Below are positions 1-6,223 of a stretch of DNA of 8,272 nucleotides, in pieces. Each line of letters begins with the position of its first letter. Within the stretch, counting starts at the first letter, position 1. The notes under the pieces were generated by a model. The model did no database searches and was not told where the DNA came from. It saw nothing but the letters and a program-made list of their open reading frames with translations. The DNA comes from SAR202 cluster bacterium (GTDB taxonomy: Bacteria > Chloroflexota > Dehalococcoidia > Lucifugimonadales > UBA1123): the NCBI GenBank assembly GCA_030743915.1, contig JASLRP010000284.1:1-8272 (forward strand). The letters run 5' to 3'. The position numbers and the translations under genes were made by a program.

Positions 1-348
1 GTGACCACCGAGGACGAGTTGCGGCCTCTTCAGGATGCGGTCACCACAGTCCGTGTGGATGACACAATCCGAATGTACGTGGTCGCAATCACTCAGGCTA
101 CCCGTCAGCACGATGGCCTCTCGTTGGGAGTTAGTCCCAGAGCCGCGCTCTCTTTGTATAAAACCGCCCAGGCCAAAGCTGCCATTGATGGCCGAGATTT
201 TGTGACTCCTGACGACGTCAAGGACATGGCCGAAACGGTCCTGGCTCATCGGATGATTTTGACTTCCAATTCGCGACTCAGAGGACGCACCACTGAGATG
301 ATCGTCGAAGAAACGCTGGATTCCGTGCCCGTGCCGATAGAGAGATAG
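1..348 (+). CDS. MoxR-family AAA+ ATPase, C-terminal fragment (5' end outside window)
   Basis: This is the last 115 residues of a MoxR-type AAA+ ATPase. Proteins of this family are ATP-driven chaperones that act with vWA-type partners encoded next to them. What is visible is the C-terminal lid domain: an LQDAVTTVRVDDTIRMYV stretch, then the family signature GVSPRAALSLY (about residues 43-53), then GRDFVTPDDVKDMAETVLAHR (about 64-84). The Walker A, Walker B and sensor regions are not here. The GTG at base 1 is in frame but is almost certainly an internal codon, because this piece is about a third of a normal MoxR protein of 310-340 residues. The TAG stop is at 346-348, only 6 nt before the DUF58 gene, so the two are co-transcribed. 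The family call is firm; the client or process served is unknown. Confidence 0.9.
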   Translation: MTTEDELRPLQDAVTTVRVDDTIRMYVVAITQATRQHDGLSLGVSPRAALSLYKTAQAKAAIDGRDFVTPDDVKDMAETVLAHRMILTSNSRLRGRTTEMIVEETLDSVPVPIER

Positions 349-354
349 CTCCCT

Positions 355-1590
355 TTGTTCAACCAGTTCTGGCACGACATCTGGATCACGCTATTCGTGA
401 TATTGATTATCATCGGAATTTTCGCGGGCCAGGGTCTCGTGATCGGTCTTGGAATGATGGGGATGTTAGTCGCCGGCATATCCTGGCTATGGAACAAGCT
501 CTCCCTGGAAGAGGTGACCTACGAGAGGACAATCTCCCAGCCTCGCGTATTCATGGGTGAGGAGACCACGCTGTCGATCAGCGTCACAAACCGAAAACCG
601 GTCCCATTGAGCCGACTGGAGATCGAAGACGAATTGCCCGAGGAAGTGCTGATCGAAGACGCGGATGTCGGCGCAAGCGCCAACCCAAACTCCAATGTGC
701 TGCGCCACTCAACGTCGATGTCGTGGTATGAACGCATCAAGTGGGACTACACCGTCAAGTCTAACCATCGTGGATTCTATCGCATAGGCCCGGCCCGGAT
801 GGAGAGCGGAGACCTGTTCGGCTTCTTCAACAGCCGTCGGCGCGCCTCAGACAACGACTATCTGCTTGTGTATCCCAGGGTCGTGCCCCTGCCGGAACTG
901 GGGATGCCTGCCGCCCGACCGCTGGGAGAGACGCGGGGTGGAATCTCCATATTCGAAGACCCCTCTCGACCCTCTGGAATCCGCGAATACCAGGTCGGGG
1001 ACCCGATGAAAACCGTTGATTGGAAAGTCAGCGCGAAAATGCAGCAGCTTCAGGTGCGCACATTCGAGCCCAGCTCAACCTTCACGGTGATCCTCGTTGT
1101 GGTGGTTGAGACCACCGCTCGCTCGTGGGAGGGTTACAGTCCGGTCAACCTTGAGCGGGTAATTACGGCGTCTGCGTCCATTGCATCGTATGCGTCAGAG
1201 ATGCAATACAGCCTGGGACTGTTCTCCAATGGCACTCCGATTCTGGCTGACAGACCGATGAAAGTCCCGGCGGCGCGGAACGTGGAACAACTGACCGTGA
1301 TTCTCGAAGCGCTGGCCACAATCCGTCCCTTGCCCATCGGGCCCATGGCTCCCCAGCTAACGCAATACGCCCGGCAATTCCCCCTTGGCGTCACGCTGGT
1401 CATTACTGTCGCGCTGATAAACGACGATCTTCAGCAGGCCATTGCGGACCTCAGACGGCAGGGTTACAAACTGGTGGTCGTGTTCGTGGGCGACAAAGAG
1501 TGCCCGCAATTGCCCGACGGCGTGTTGGTTTACGACCTGAAAGAGCATTTCGACAGACTGGAGATGTCCAGTGAGTTTGGTCCAAGATAG
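355..1590 (+). CDS. DUF58 domain membrane protein, partner of MoxR
   Basis: A 411-residue protein with two N-terminal membrane segments (about 8-25 and 27-47), a beta-rich middle region, and the DUF58 signature at about 209-239. The signature reads as GIREYQVGDPMKTVDW, then SAKMQQLQVRTFEPS, matching the family pattern R-x-Y-x-x-G-D...I-x-W...SA...L-x-V-x-x-F-E. A vWA-like alpha/beta fold should follow, but its metal site is degenerate: where DxSxS is expected (about 252-256) the residues are E-T-T-A-R. DUF58 proteins are found beside MoxR ATPases and are thought to be their partners at the membrane. The start is TTG at 355, the first start codon after the MoxR stop; the next methionines would remove the first membrane segment. 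No strong ribosome-binding site precedes it, so translational coupling with MoxR is likely. The stop overlaps the next gene by 20 nt. Confidence 0.88.
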   Translation: MFNQFWHDIWITLFVILIIIGIFAGQGLVIGLGMMGMLVAGISWLWNKLSLEEVTYERTISQPRVFMGEETTLSISVTNRKPVPLSRLEIEDELPEEVLIEDADVGASANPNSNVLRHSTSMSWYERIKWDYTVKSNHRGFYRIGPARMESGDLFGFFNSRRRASDNDYLLVYPRVVPLPELGMPAARPLGETRGGISIFEDPSRPSGIREYQVGDPMKTVDWKVSAKMQQLQVRTFEPSSTFTVILVVVVETTARSWEGYSPVNLERVITASASIASYASEMQYSLGLFSNGTPILADRPMKVPAARNVEQLTVILEALATIRPLPIGPMAPQLTQYARQFPLGVTLVITVALINDDLQQAIADLRRQGYKLVVVFVGDKECPQLPDGVLVYDLKEHFDRLEMSSEFGPR

Positions 1591-2977
1591 AATTCTGATG
1601 GCCTCCAGCGCTGTGCTGGAGAGCATCTGGATGTACGCGATCGTGGCTGTGTTGGGTCTTGGAATGGGCCTGGGAGGCAGTCCTCTGACCTGGATTGCGG
1701 CGGTGGCGATTCTCGGAATATCGGTGATTGTTGCCCGAATGCTGGCGATAATCATCATGCACCCCATGCTGCCTTACATCCTTCAGATGACGATTGGCGT
1801 CCTGGTAATCTACCTTACGTTGGGAGGACAGGTGCAGCCTGAAGGGCAGGGGTTCAGCCTGGGGTGGATCAGCGCGTTGGGCGCCGAAGACCAGCCGCAG
1901 GACTACCGGCTCATGGTTGGGCTGACGTTCATCTTCGGCGTTATACTCTGGTGGCGAGGGGGCAGGCTGGCGTCGGTGGAATATCCACTGGACCATCTGA
2001 GCAGGAACTTCCGTATTGGCCTGCTGATACTGGCTCTGGCGGCCATATTCGAGATCGTTACCGTCGATAACCTCCACATATTTCCACTGATGTTCGTATT
2101 TTTCGGGGCGGGTCTCGCCGGCCTGAGCGCAGGCAATCTGATGCCTGCATCAGAGATGACCGTAGGCGCCCGATCGTGGCCTCGCGTAATCAGTGGAATC
2201 ATCGTCGTTGTGCTGCTGGTGGGCTTGCTGTTCAGCCTCATGCAAAAAGGCTTTTTGAATTTTATATCCGCGCCTGCGACCGTCGTTCTCAACGCTCTGG
2301 CGACGGTCATTTTTTTTATTTTCATTGTTCCGTTTGTGTATCTCTTCGAGTTTCTGATCCGGGGATTCTTTTTTGTTTTCTCCAAACTCGCAGGGGAAGC
2401 GGAGCCTCTGGAACTGGAAACCACCGCAGGCTTGGGCGAGACGTTCCGACAAGCTCAAGAGCAGGCCGCAGACAAAGGCCCGTCGATGCTGCTTCAATTC
2501 CTGGAGTACACGGTGCTGGCTATCCTCATTCTGGCGGTGTTGTACTTCCTGGCTCGCTCTTTCCGTCGAAGAGTGCGGTGGCGGAGGGTGGATAAAGAGG
2601 GTGTCAGGGAGTCAGTTGCCGAGGACGCCGACGCCGCGATGGACCTGGGGCGTTTGCTGTTCAATCTGCTTCCGGAGCGATTCCGCAGAAAGAAAGCTCG
2701 CCAGGGCATGCGTCTGCCTGATGACGACGCGGATATTGTTGACGTGTTCAGAGTCTATTTTGGTATGCTGATGCTGGCGGAGGATCGCGGGCATCCGCGA
2801 CAGATGAACCAGACTCCCACCGAGTATCAGTCAACACTTCAAGGGATATTCCCAGAACGGATCGTGCGGATGGTGACCGACGCGTTCAACCGCGCGTGTT
2901 ACGGCCACAGACCGGCCTCCCGCGCTCAGATAGACGAGATGCGGCAAGGGTTGGACCGGGCCAGCCAGGAGGAATGA
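1571..2977 (+). CDS. Polytopic membrane protein with C-terminal DUF4129 domain (TgpA-like, no transglutaminase core)
   Basis: A 468-residue membrane protein. Hydrophobic segments lie at about 20-34, 38-62, 66-84, 113-127, 149-163, 170-190, 205-223, 235-258 and 312-328. They are followed by a very basic cytoplasmic patch (RSFRRRVRWRR, 329-339). A C-terminal DUF4129 region covers about 390-460, with the pieces VFRVYFGMLMLAEDRG, QTPTEYQSTL and AFNRACYG-H. In MoxR/DUF58 operons the third gene usually encodes a transglutaminase-like TgpA protein ending in DUF4129. Here the membrane part and DUF4129 are present, but the catalytic Cys-His-Asp transglutaminase domain is not: only about 50 polar residues (275-311) separate the last two hydrophobic blocks. 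The start is GTG at 1571, with GGAGA six bases upstream inside the DUF58 gene, which indicates translational coupling. Its role is unknown, presumably in the cell envelope with MoxR and DUF58. Confidence 0.8.
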   Translation: MSLVQDRILMASSAVLESIWMYAIVAVLGLGMGLGGSPLTWIAAVAILGISVIVARMLAIIIMHPMLPYILQMTIGVLVIYLTLGGQVQPEGQGFSLGWISALGAEDQPQDYRLMVGLTFIFGVILWWRGGRLASVEYPLDHLSRNFRIGLLILALAAIFEIVTVDNLHIFPLMFVFFGAGLAGLSAGNLMPASEMTVGARSWPRVISGIIVVVLLVGLLFSLMQKGFLNFISAPATVVLNALATVIFFIFIVPFVYLFEFLIRGFFFVFSKLAGEAEPLELETTAGLGETFRQAQEQAADKGPSMLLQFLEYTVLAILILAVLYFLARSFRRRVRWRRVDKEGVRESVAEDADAAMDLGRLLFNLLPERFRRKKARQGMRLPDDDADIVDVFRVYFGMLMLAEDRGHPRQMNQTPTEYQSTLQGIFPERIVRMVTDAFNRACYGHRPASRAQIDEMRQGLDRASQEE

Positions 2978-3213
2978 CTCTCGGCAAGCCGCCGGGTTAT
3001 CCGGATTCAGGTGTCAGGTTGATTTCGCATTGCGCGAGTCTAATTTGCCATGCGGAGTGGCGCTTGCGGCCGCGCGAGCGTCGCCGGCCGGCTCACAATG
3101 AACAAATGATGTCTGTGGTTTATCGGGACAAATCGCTGGGAACATGCGAACGGATTGAGCATCAGATTTCTCGCAAAGCGTTCGTTACCAGGACCGACGG
3201 ACACCGGCAAACT
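2978..3213. other. Intergenic region between convergent operons
   Basis: These 236 nt separate the plus-strand MoxR operon from the minus-strand fluC operon. No convincing gene was seen; the open plus-strand frame crossing it runs antisense into fluC, has no family resemblance and no clear ribosome-binding site. It holds a strong GC-rich hairpin (listed separately), a perfect 10-bp palindrome gccggccggc at 3083-3092, and a weak inverted pair cgaacg/cgttcg (3147-3152 and 3179-3184). No U-tract terminator was seen for either operon. Confidence 0.6.
3057..3084. terminator. GC-rich hairpin downstream of the MoxR operon, possible non-canonical terminator
   Basis: Bases 3057-3068 pair with 3073-3084 without a bulge (12 pairs, three of them G-U on the plus strand) around a four-base GCCG loop. 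It sits 80 nt after the DUF4129 gene and about 130 nt past the fluC stop on the other strand. Neither side has a run of T, so it is not a standard Rho-independent terminator. It could block 3' exonucleases or act with Rho, or it could simply be an effect of high GC. Confidence 0.35.
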
Positions 3214-3585
3214 TTACAAAGCTCGACCTACGACGATTCCGGCCATCGCCGCGATCAGACCCACGGCGATGCTTCCCAAAATGTTCATCGCGGCTTTTGG
3301 CAGATCAGGGGCGGTTGCCGTCTGCATCGTTGCGACGGTGAGAGTTGAGAACGTTGTGTACGACCCGAGAAATCCAACAGCCACCAGCATTCTGACACCA
3401 GCAGGCCAGGACGTGTGGTTGTCGGCTGTGGAGACGAACATCCCCAAAACAAACGAGCCGGTGATGTTGATGAAGAACACGCCCAGGAGGGAAGGGTGGC
3501 CCAACGCATTTGCGACCGCTCTGTCCACGGCATACCGGGACACGGCGCCCATAGCGCCGCCTAACGCTATTAACAGCCACAGCAT
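3214..3585 (-). CDS. crcB: Fluoride ion channel FluC/CrcB
   Basis: A 123-residue membrane protein of the FluC (CrcB) family, which forms dual-topology dimeric channels that let fluoride leave the cell. Family marks are GGAMGAVSRY at 9-18, FINITGSFVLG at 38-48 (with the conserved Asn at 40), and GFLGSYTTFSTLT at 71-83. The last is the TTFS segment that carries the central sodium site and lies beside the pore phenylalanines. Four hydrophobic segments fit the normal topology (about 2-18, 34-52, 64-84, 99-119). The ATG at 3585 gives the usual family length; an upstream in-frame start at 3729 would add 48 polar residues antisense-like to the dehydrogenase end and is not credible. It lies 14 nt after the acyl-CoA dehydrogenase stop and is the last gene of the operon. 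The gap is too short for a fluoride riboswitch. A single copy suggests a homodimer. Confidence 0.93.
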   Translation of the reverse strand: MLWLLIALGGAMGAVSRYAVDRAVANALGHPSLLGVFFINITGSFVLGMFVSTADNHTSWPAGVRMLVAVGFLGSYTTFSTLTVATMQTATAPDLPKAAMNILGSIAVGLIAAMAGIVVGRAL

Positions 3586-3599
3586 CTCGCGAGTACCCG

Positions 3600-4784
3600 T
3601 TAGCCTCTGGGCAGGCCGAGGCCGCGAGTCGCTATGATGTTGCGCTGAATTTCCGATGTGCCTCCCCGGATGGTCAGTGATATGGAGTCCATCCACTCCA
3701 GGGCCAGCCGTCCGTCGTAGTACGCCCACTTGGAGCCTTTGTCCAGCGTTCCGTACATGCCGGCCATTCGGATTCCCAGTTCCCGGATTTTCTGGCTGAT
3801 TTCGCTTCCCATCATCTTGGACACTGAGGCCTCGCGGTTGGGCACAAGCCCCTGGCTTTGCATCCAGCCCACGTTATAGGCTATGGATCGTCCGGCTTCG
3901 TTGGCGACATAAAGCTCGGCAAGCATTTTGCGAATTACAGGATTTTCGGCCAGAGGCCGTCCGTTAACCTGCACTTCTCTGGCCAGTTCCGCCAATTCCT
4001 CCAGAGCGCGCTGGTTGCCCGCGTAACGGGCCACGCCTGACCGCTCGAAGTCAAGCGTCGTTGCGGCCACATACCAGCCTCGGTTCTTCTCTCCAATCAT
4101 ATTGCGCTTGGGCACGCGCACGTTCTCGAAAAACACCTGGTTGAAATAGTGGACGCCGAACATGTTGGTGATGGGCTGAACATCCAGCCCCGGAGTGTCC
4201 ATATCAAGAATGAACACGCTGATGCCTCGGTGCTTGGGAGCTTCAGGGTCGGTCCGGGCCATGAGGTAAAAGTGCGACGCTCGGTGAGCGCCGCTGGTCC
4301 AGATCTTCGATCCATTCAGAACGTAGTCGTCTCCGTCCTCCACGGCTCGAAGCTGGAGGGAAGCGAGGTCGGACCCGGACTCCGGTTCACTGAAACCCTG
4401 GCAGTAAACTGCAGATGCATTGGCGATGCTGGGCAGGTACTCGGCTTTTTGTTCCTCGGTTCCGAATATCATTAACGTGGGGCCGACAAGATCGGTGCCT
4501 GTCGATGCGTCGCGGGTTGGCGCTCGGAAATATGCCATTTCCTCGCTGTAAATCATCTGCTCTATGTGAGGACGGGCCTGTCCTCCGTATTCCTCAGGCC
4601 ACGCAAGCGTCAGCCAGCCTTTGTCCGCCAACTTGGAAGTCAGTTCTCGGATGTGAGGCCAGTTCTCGTCTAGGAAATAAGAGTCAGGGTCGATGCCCCG
4701 CCACTCATCGCCTAGATTCTCCTTCAGGAAATCACGAACTTCCTGCCGGAAAGCCTCTTGCTCGTCTGTGAATCGAAAGTCCAT
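3600..4784 (-). CDS. Acyl-CoA dehydrogenase (FadE-like)
   Basis: A full-length 394-residue flavoprotein of the acyl-CoA dehydrogenase family. The family catalyses FAD-dependent alpha,beta-dehydrogenation of acyl-CoA and passes electrons to electron-transfer flavoprotein. The N-terminal helical domain starts MDFRFTDEQEAFRQEVRDFL. The FAD/substrate signature QGFSEPESGSDLASL is at 129-143, followed by IWTSGAH at 161-167. The C-terminal signature IRGGTSEIQRNIIATRGLGL covers 372-391. The catalytic glutamate of MCAD-type enzymes (Y-E-G-T) is Gly374 here, while a glutamate sits at 247 in LDFER, matching the alternative base position of isovaleryl-CoA and long-chain dehydrogenases. The substrate cannot be told; branched, long-chain or bulky acyl-CoAs are all possible. 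The ATG at 4784 has AAAGG eight bases upstream, overlapping the TAA of the toxin-like gene, so expression is coupled to that gene. Confidence 0.93.
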   Translation of the reverse strand: MDFRFTDEQEAFRQEVRDFLKENLGDEWRGIDPDSYFLDENWPHIRELTSKLADKGWLTLAWPEEYGGQARPHIEQMIYSEEMAYFRAPTRDASTGTDLVGPTLMIFGTEEQKAEYLPSIANASAVYCQGFSEPESGSDLASLQLRAVEDGDDYVLNGSKIWTSGAHRASHFYLMARTDPEAPKHRGISVFILDMDTPGLDVQPITNMFGVHYFNQVFFENVRVPKRNMIGEKNRGWYVAATTLDFERSGVARYAGNQRALEELAELAREVQVNGRPLAENPVIRKMLAELYVANEAGRSIAYNVGWMQSQGLVPNREASVSKMMGSEISQKIRELGIRMAGMYGTLDKGSKWAYYDGRLALEWMDSISLTIRGGTSEIQRNIIATRGLGLPRG

Positions 4785-4796
4785 TTATGTTGCCTT

Positions 4797-5054
4797 TTAG
4801 ATATTTCTGTACGTTCGCTCGTTTCGCCGTAGGATATCGGTCACTACCACTTCACTTTCGGCGTCGGTCACCTTATAGATGACTCTCCAATCTCCGACGC
4901 GAATTCGATGAGTATCGCCAACGAGATGTGTAACACCACGCGGTCGAGGATCGTTTTCGAGAGAAGTCATCGCGCTGACAATGCGTCCTAAATCACGACC
5001 TCTGATGCGTCTCAAGTGTCGTGTCGCTCGCTGAGTGAGCGTGACGTCATACAT
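4797..5054 (-). CDS. RelE/ParE-superfamily toxin-like protein
   Basis: An 85-residue protein with the RelE/ParE toxin fold pattern: MYDVTLTQRATRHLRRI (strand, then basic helix), an ENDPRPRGVTHLVG loop (33-46), the core strand RIRVGDWRVIYKV (50-62), and the end ILRRNERTYRN (74-84). RelE toxins cleave mRNA on the ribosome. The basic core arginines (Arg50, Arg52, Arg57), the C-terminal Arg76/Arg77/Arg80 and Tyr82 occupy the places of RelE catalytic and RNA-binding residues, so an active toxin is plausible. The ATG at 5054 is preferred because the family begins with MY(D/E)V; an upstream ATG at 5087 would add 11 residues inside trxB. It starts 1 nt after the trxB stop and ends 12 nt before the dehydrogenase. 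No separate antitoxin gene flanks it, but the tail of TrxB looks like one (see findings). A ParE-type gyrase toxin or an inactive relative is also possible. Confidence 0.85.
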   Translation of the reverse strand: MYDVTLTQRATRHLRRIRGRDLGRIVSAMTSLENDPRPRGVTHLVGDTHRIRVGDWRVIYKVTDAESEVVVTDILRRNERTYRNI

Positions 5055-5055
5055 C

Positions 5056-6108
5056 TCAGAGTTCGAGCTCCCTCTTGAGATCTTCAAGCGAGATGGCGCT
5101 GGACGGATCTTCCCGATATTTCCTCATCTCTTCTTCAGCTATGCGTATGTCCTCCAAATCCTCCTCGGTGAACTCCCACAACTGTCCTTCAATGTACCGA
5201 TTTGCGGCGACTGCCGCCGTGGCACCATCTCCTGCCGAGGTGACTAGTTGGGCGGCGGAGTGCTGACGGATGTCGCCTGCCGCAAACAGCCCTGAACTCG
5301 AAGTCTGCATCCAGATGTCGGTGGGGACATGGCCGCCGTTGTCCAACTCCACCACGTTGGACAGGAAATCGGAGTTCGGTTCCAGTCCCACGTAGATGAA
5401 AATGCCCTGGAGGTCAACACGAGACGTCTCACCCGAAGTCAGGTCGGTGACGCTCACGCCGTTCACCTCTCCGTCATCCACTCCGTGAATGGCACCGACG
5501 GAGGTTTCCCATCTAATCTCCACTTTCGGGTTCGACAAGACCCTGTCCTGCAAAACCTTCTGGCCCAAGAATTTGTCATCCCTCACGAAAACGATGACTT
5601 TGGAGGCATACTCGGTCAGAGTCATCACCTCGTCCAGAGCGGAGTCGCCTGCTCCCACGACCGCGACCACTTGATCCGTGAAGAATCCGCCGTCACATGT
5701 GGCGCAATAGGACACGCCGGCGCCGTGGAGTTCTTCCTCGCCCGGCACGCCCAACTTTCTGAGTGTGGAGCCGCCAGCGATGATGACTGCCTTGGCTTCG
5801 ATCTCGCCGTCGTAGGTCTCGACGGTCCAACCAGGGTCGTTGGCCTTCAAACCGGTAACCTCGGAGAGCTTGATCTCCGCGCCGGCCTGATCAGCCTGCT
5901 CCTGAAGTTTGGGGCCTAACTCGAACCCTGTAATTCCTTCGGGAAAACCAGGATAATTCTCGATCTTCTCGGCGTTGATGATCTGGCCGCCTGTCATCAT
6001 TCGCTCTAACACGGTGGTCTTGAGACCCGCCCGGCTGGCATACATTCCAGCGGTCAGCCCTGCGGCGCCCCCGCCGATAATCACCACGTCGTATGCGTTG
6101 TCAGTCAT
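5056..6108 (-). CDS. trxB: Thioredoxin reductase with antitoxin-like C-terminal extension
   Basis: A 350-residue low-molecular-weight thioredoxin reductase, a flavoenzyme that passes reducing power from NAD(P)H through FAD and a CxxC pair to thioredoxin. The N-terminal FAD motif GGGAAG is at 12-17, the redox centre SYCATCDG at 133-140 (Cys135 and Cys138), the second nucleotide motif GAGDSA at 152-157, and the FAD-closing GLFAAGDI at 273-280. The 2'-phosphate-binding HRRxxxR of NADPH enzymes is altered to V-R-D...L (175-181), so cofactor preference is uncertain. Normal TrxB ends near ANRYIEG (residue 308). Here about 42 more residues follow, acidic and helical, containing LEDIRIAEEEM and ISLEDLKRELEL, which resemble the toxin-binding end of RelB/RHH antitoxins. 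The ATG at 6108 has AGGAGA six bases upstream. It is the first gene of the four-gene minus-strand operon and abuts the RelE-like gene. Confidence 0.93.
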   Translation of the reverse strand: MTDNAYDVVIIGGGAAGLTAGMYASRAGLKTTVLERMMTGGQIINAEKIENYPGFPEGITGFELGPKLQEQADQAGAEIKLSEVTGLKANDPGWTVETYDGEIEAKAVIIAGGSTLRKLGVPGEEELHGAGVSYCATCDGGFFTDQVVAVVGAGDSALDEVMTLTEYASKVIVFVRDDKFLGQKVLQDRVLSNPKVEIRWETSVGAIHGVDDGEVNGVSVTDLTSGETSRVDLQGIFIYVGLEPNSDFLSNVVELDNGGHVPTDIWMQTSSSGLFAAGDIRQHSAAQLVTSAGDGATAAVAANRYIEGQLWEFTEEDLEDIRIAEEEMRKYREDPSSAISLEDLKRELEL

Positions 6109-6148
6109 CGGATTCTCCTGAATTGGTATTTGTTATGCCTGGACACAA

Positions 6149-6181
6149 ACCCCGCACCCCAACAGCGTCAGGGTGCGGGGT
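6149..6181 (-). terminator. Hairpin terminator after the aminotransferase gene
   Basis: Bases 6149-6159 pair perfectly with 6171-6181 (11 bp, nearly all G-C) around an 11-nt loop. Read on the minus strand, the stem is followed by TTTGTGT, a modest T-rich tail, while the plus-strand side has no such tail. It lies 43 nt past the aminotransferase stop and 40 nt before the trxB start, as expected for a Rho-independent terminator separating the two units. The weak tail suggests incomplete termination. Confidence 0.65.
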
Positions 6182-6223
6182 GTTAACCTACATCGGCGAT
6201 CGGTTGTCTCGAATTCGGAAGAT

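Noticed and set aside
1451..2077. 208-codon minus-strand open frame across the DUF58/DUF4129 junction
   Set aside because: Low-complexity composition rich in Gln, His, Arg and Pro typical of an antisense frame; the plus-strand genes explain the region.
2896..3348. 150-codon plus-strand open frame through the intergenic region
   Set aside because: It overlaps the DUF4129 gene at one end and fluC in antisense at the other, with no family resemblance.
3586..3599. Possible fluoride riboswitch ahead of fluC
   Set aside because: Only 14 nt separate the dehydrogenase stop from the fluC start, too short for the crcB-motif aptamer, and no such structure was seen.
5055..5087. Longer RelE-like protein starting at 5087 inside trxB
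   Set aside because: The 11 added residues are polar and out of pattern; the family normally begins at the MYDV position, and the 5054 start abuts the trxB stop.
5329..5919. 196-codon plus-strand open frame opposite trxB
   Set aside because: Antisense shadow of an unmistakable thioredoxin reductase.
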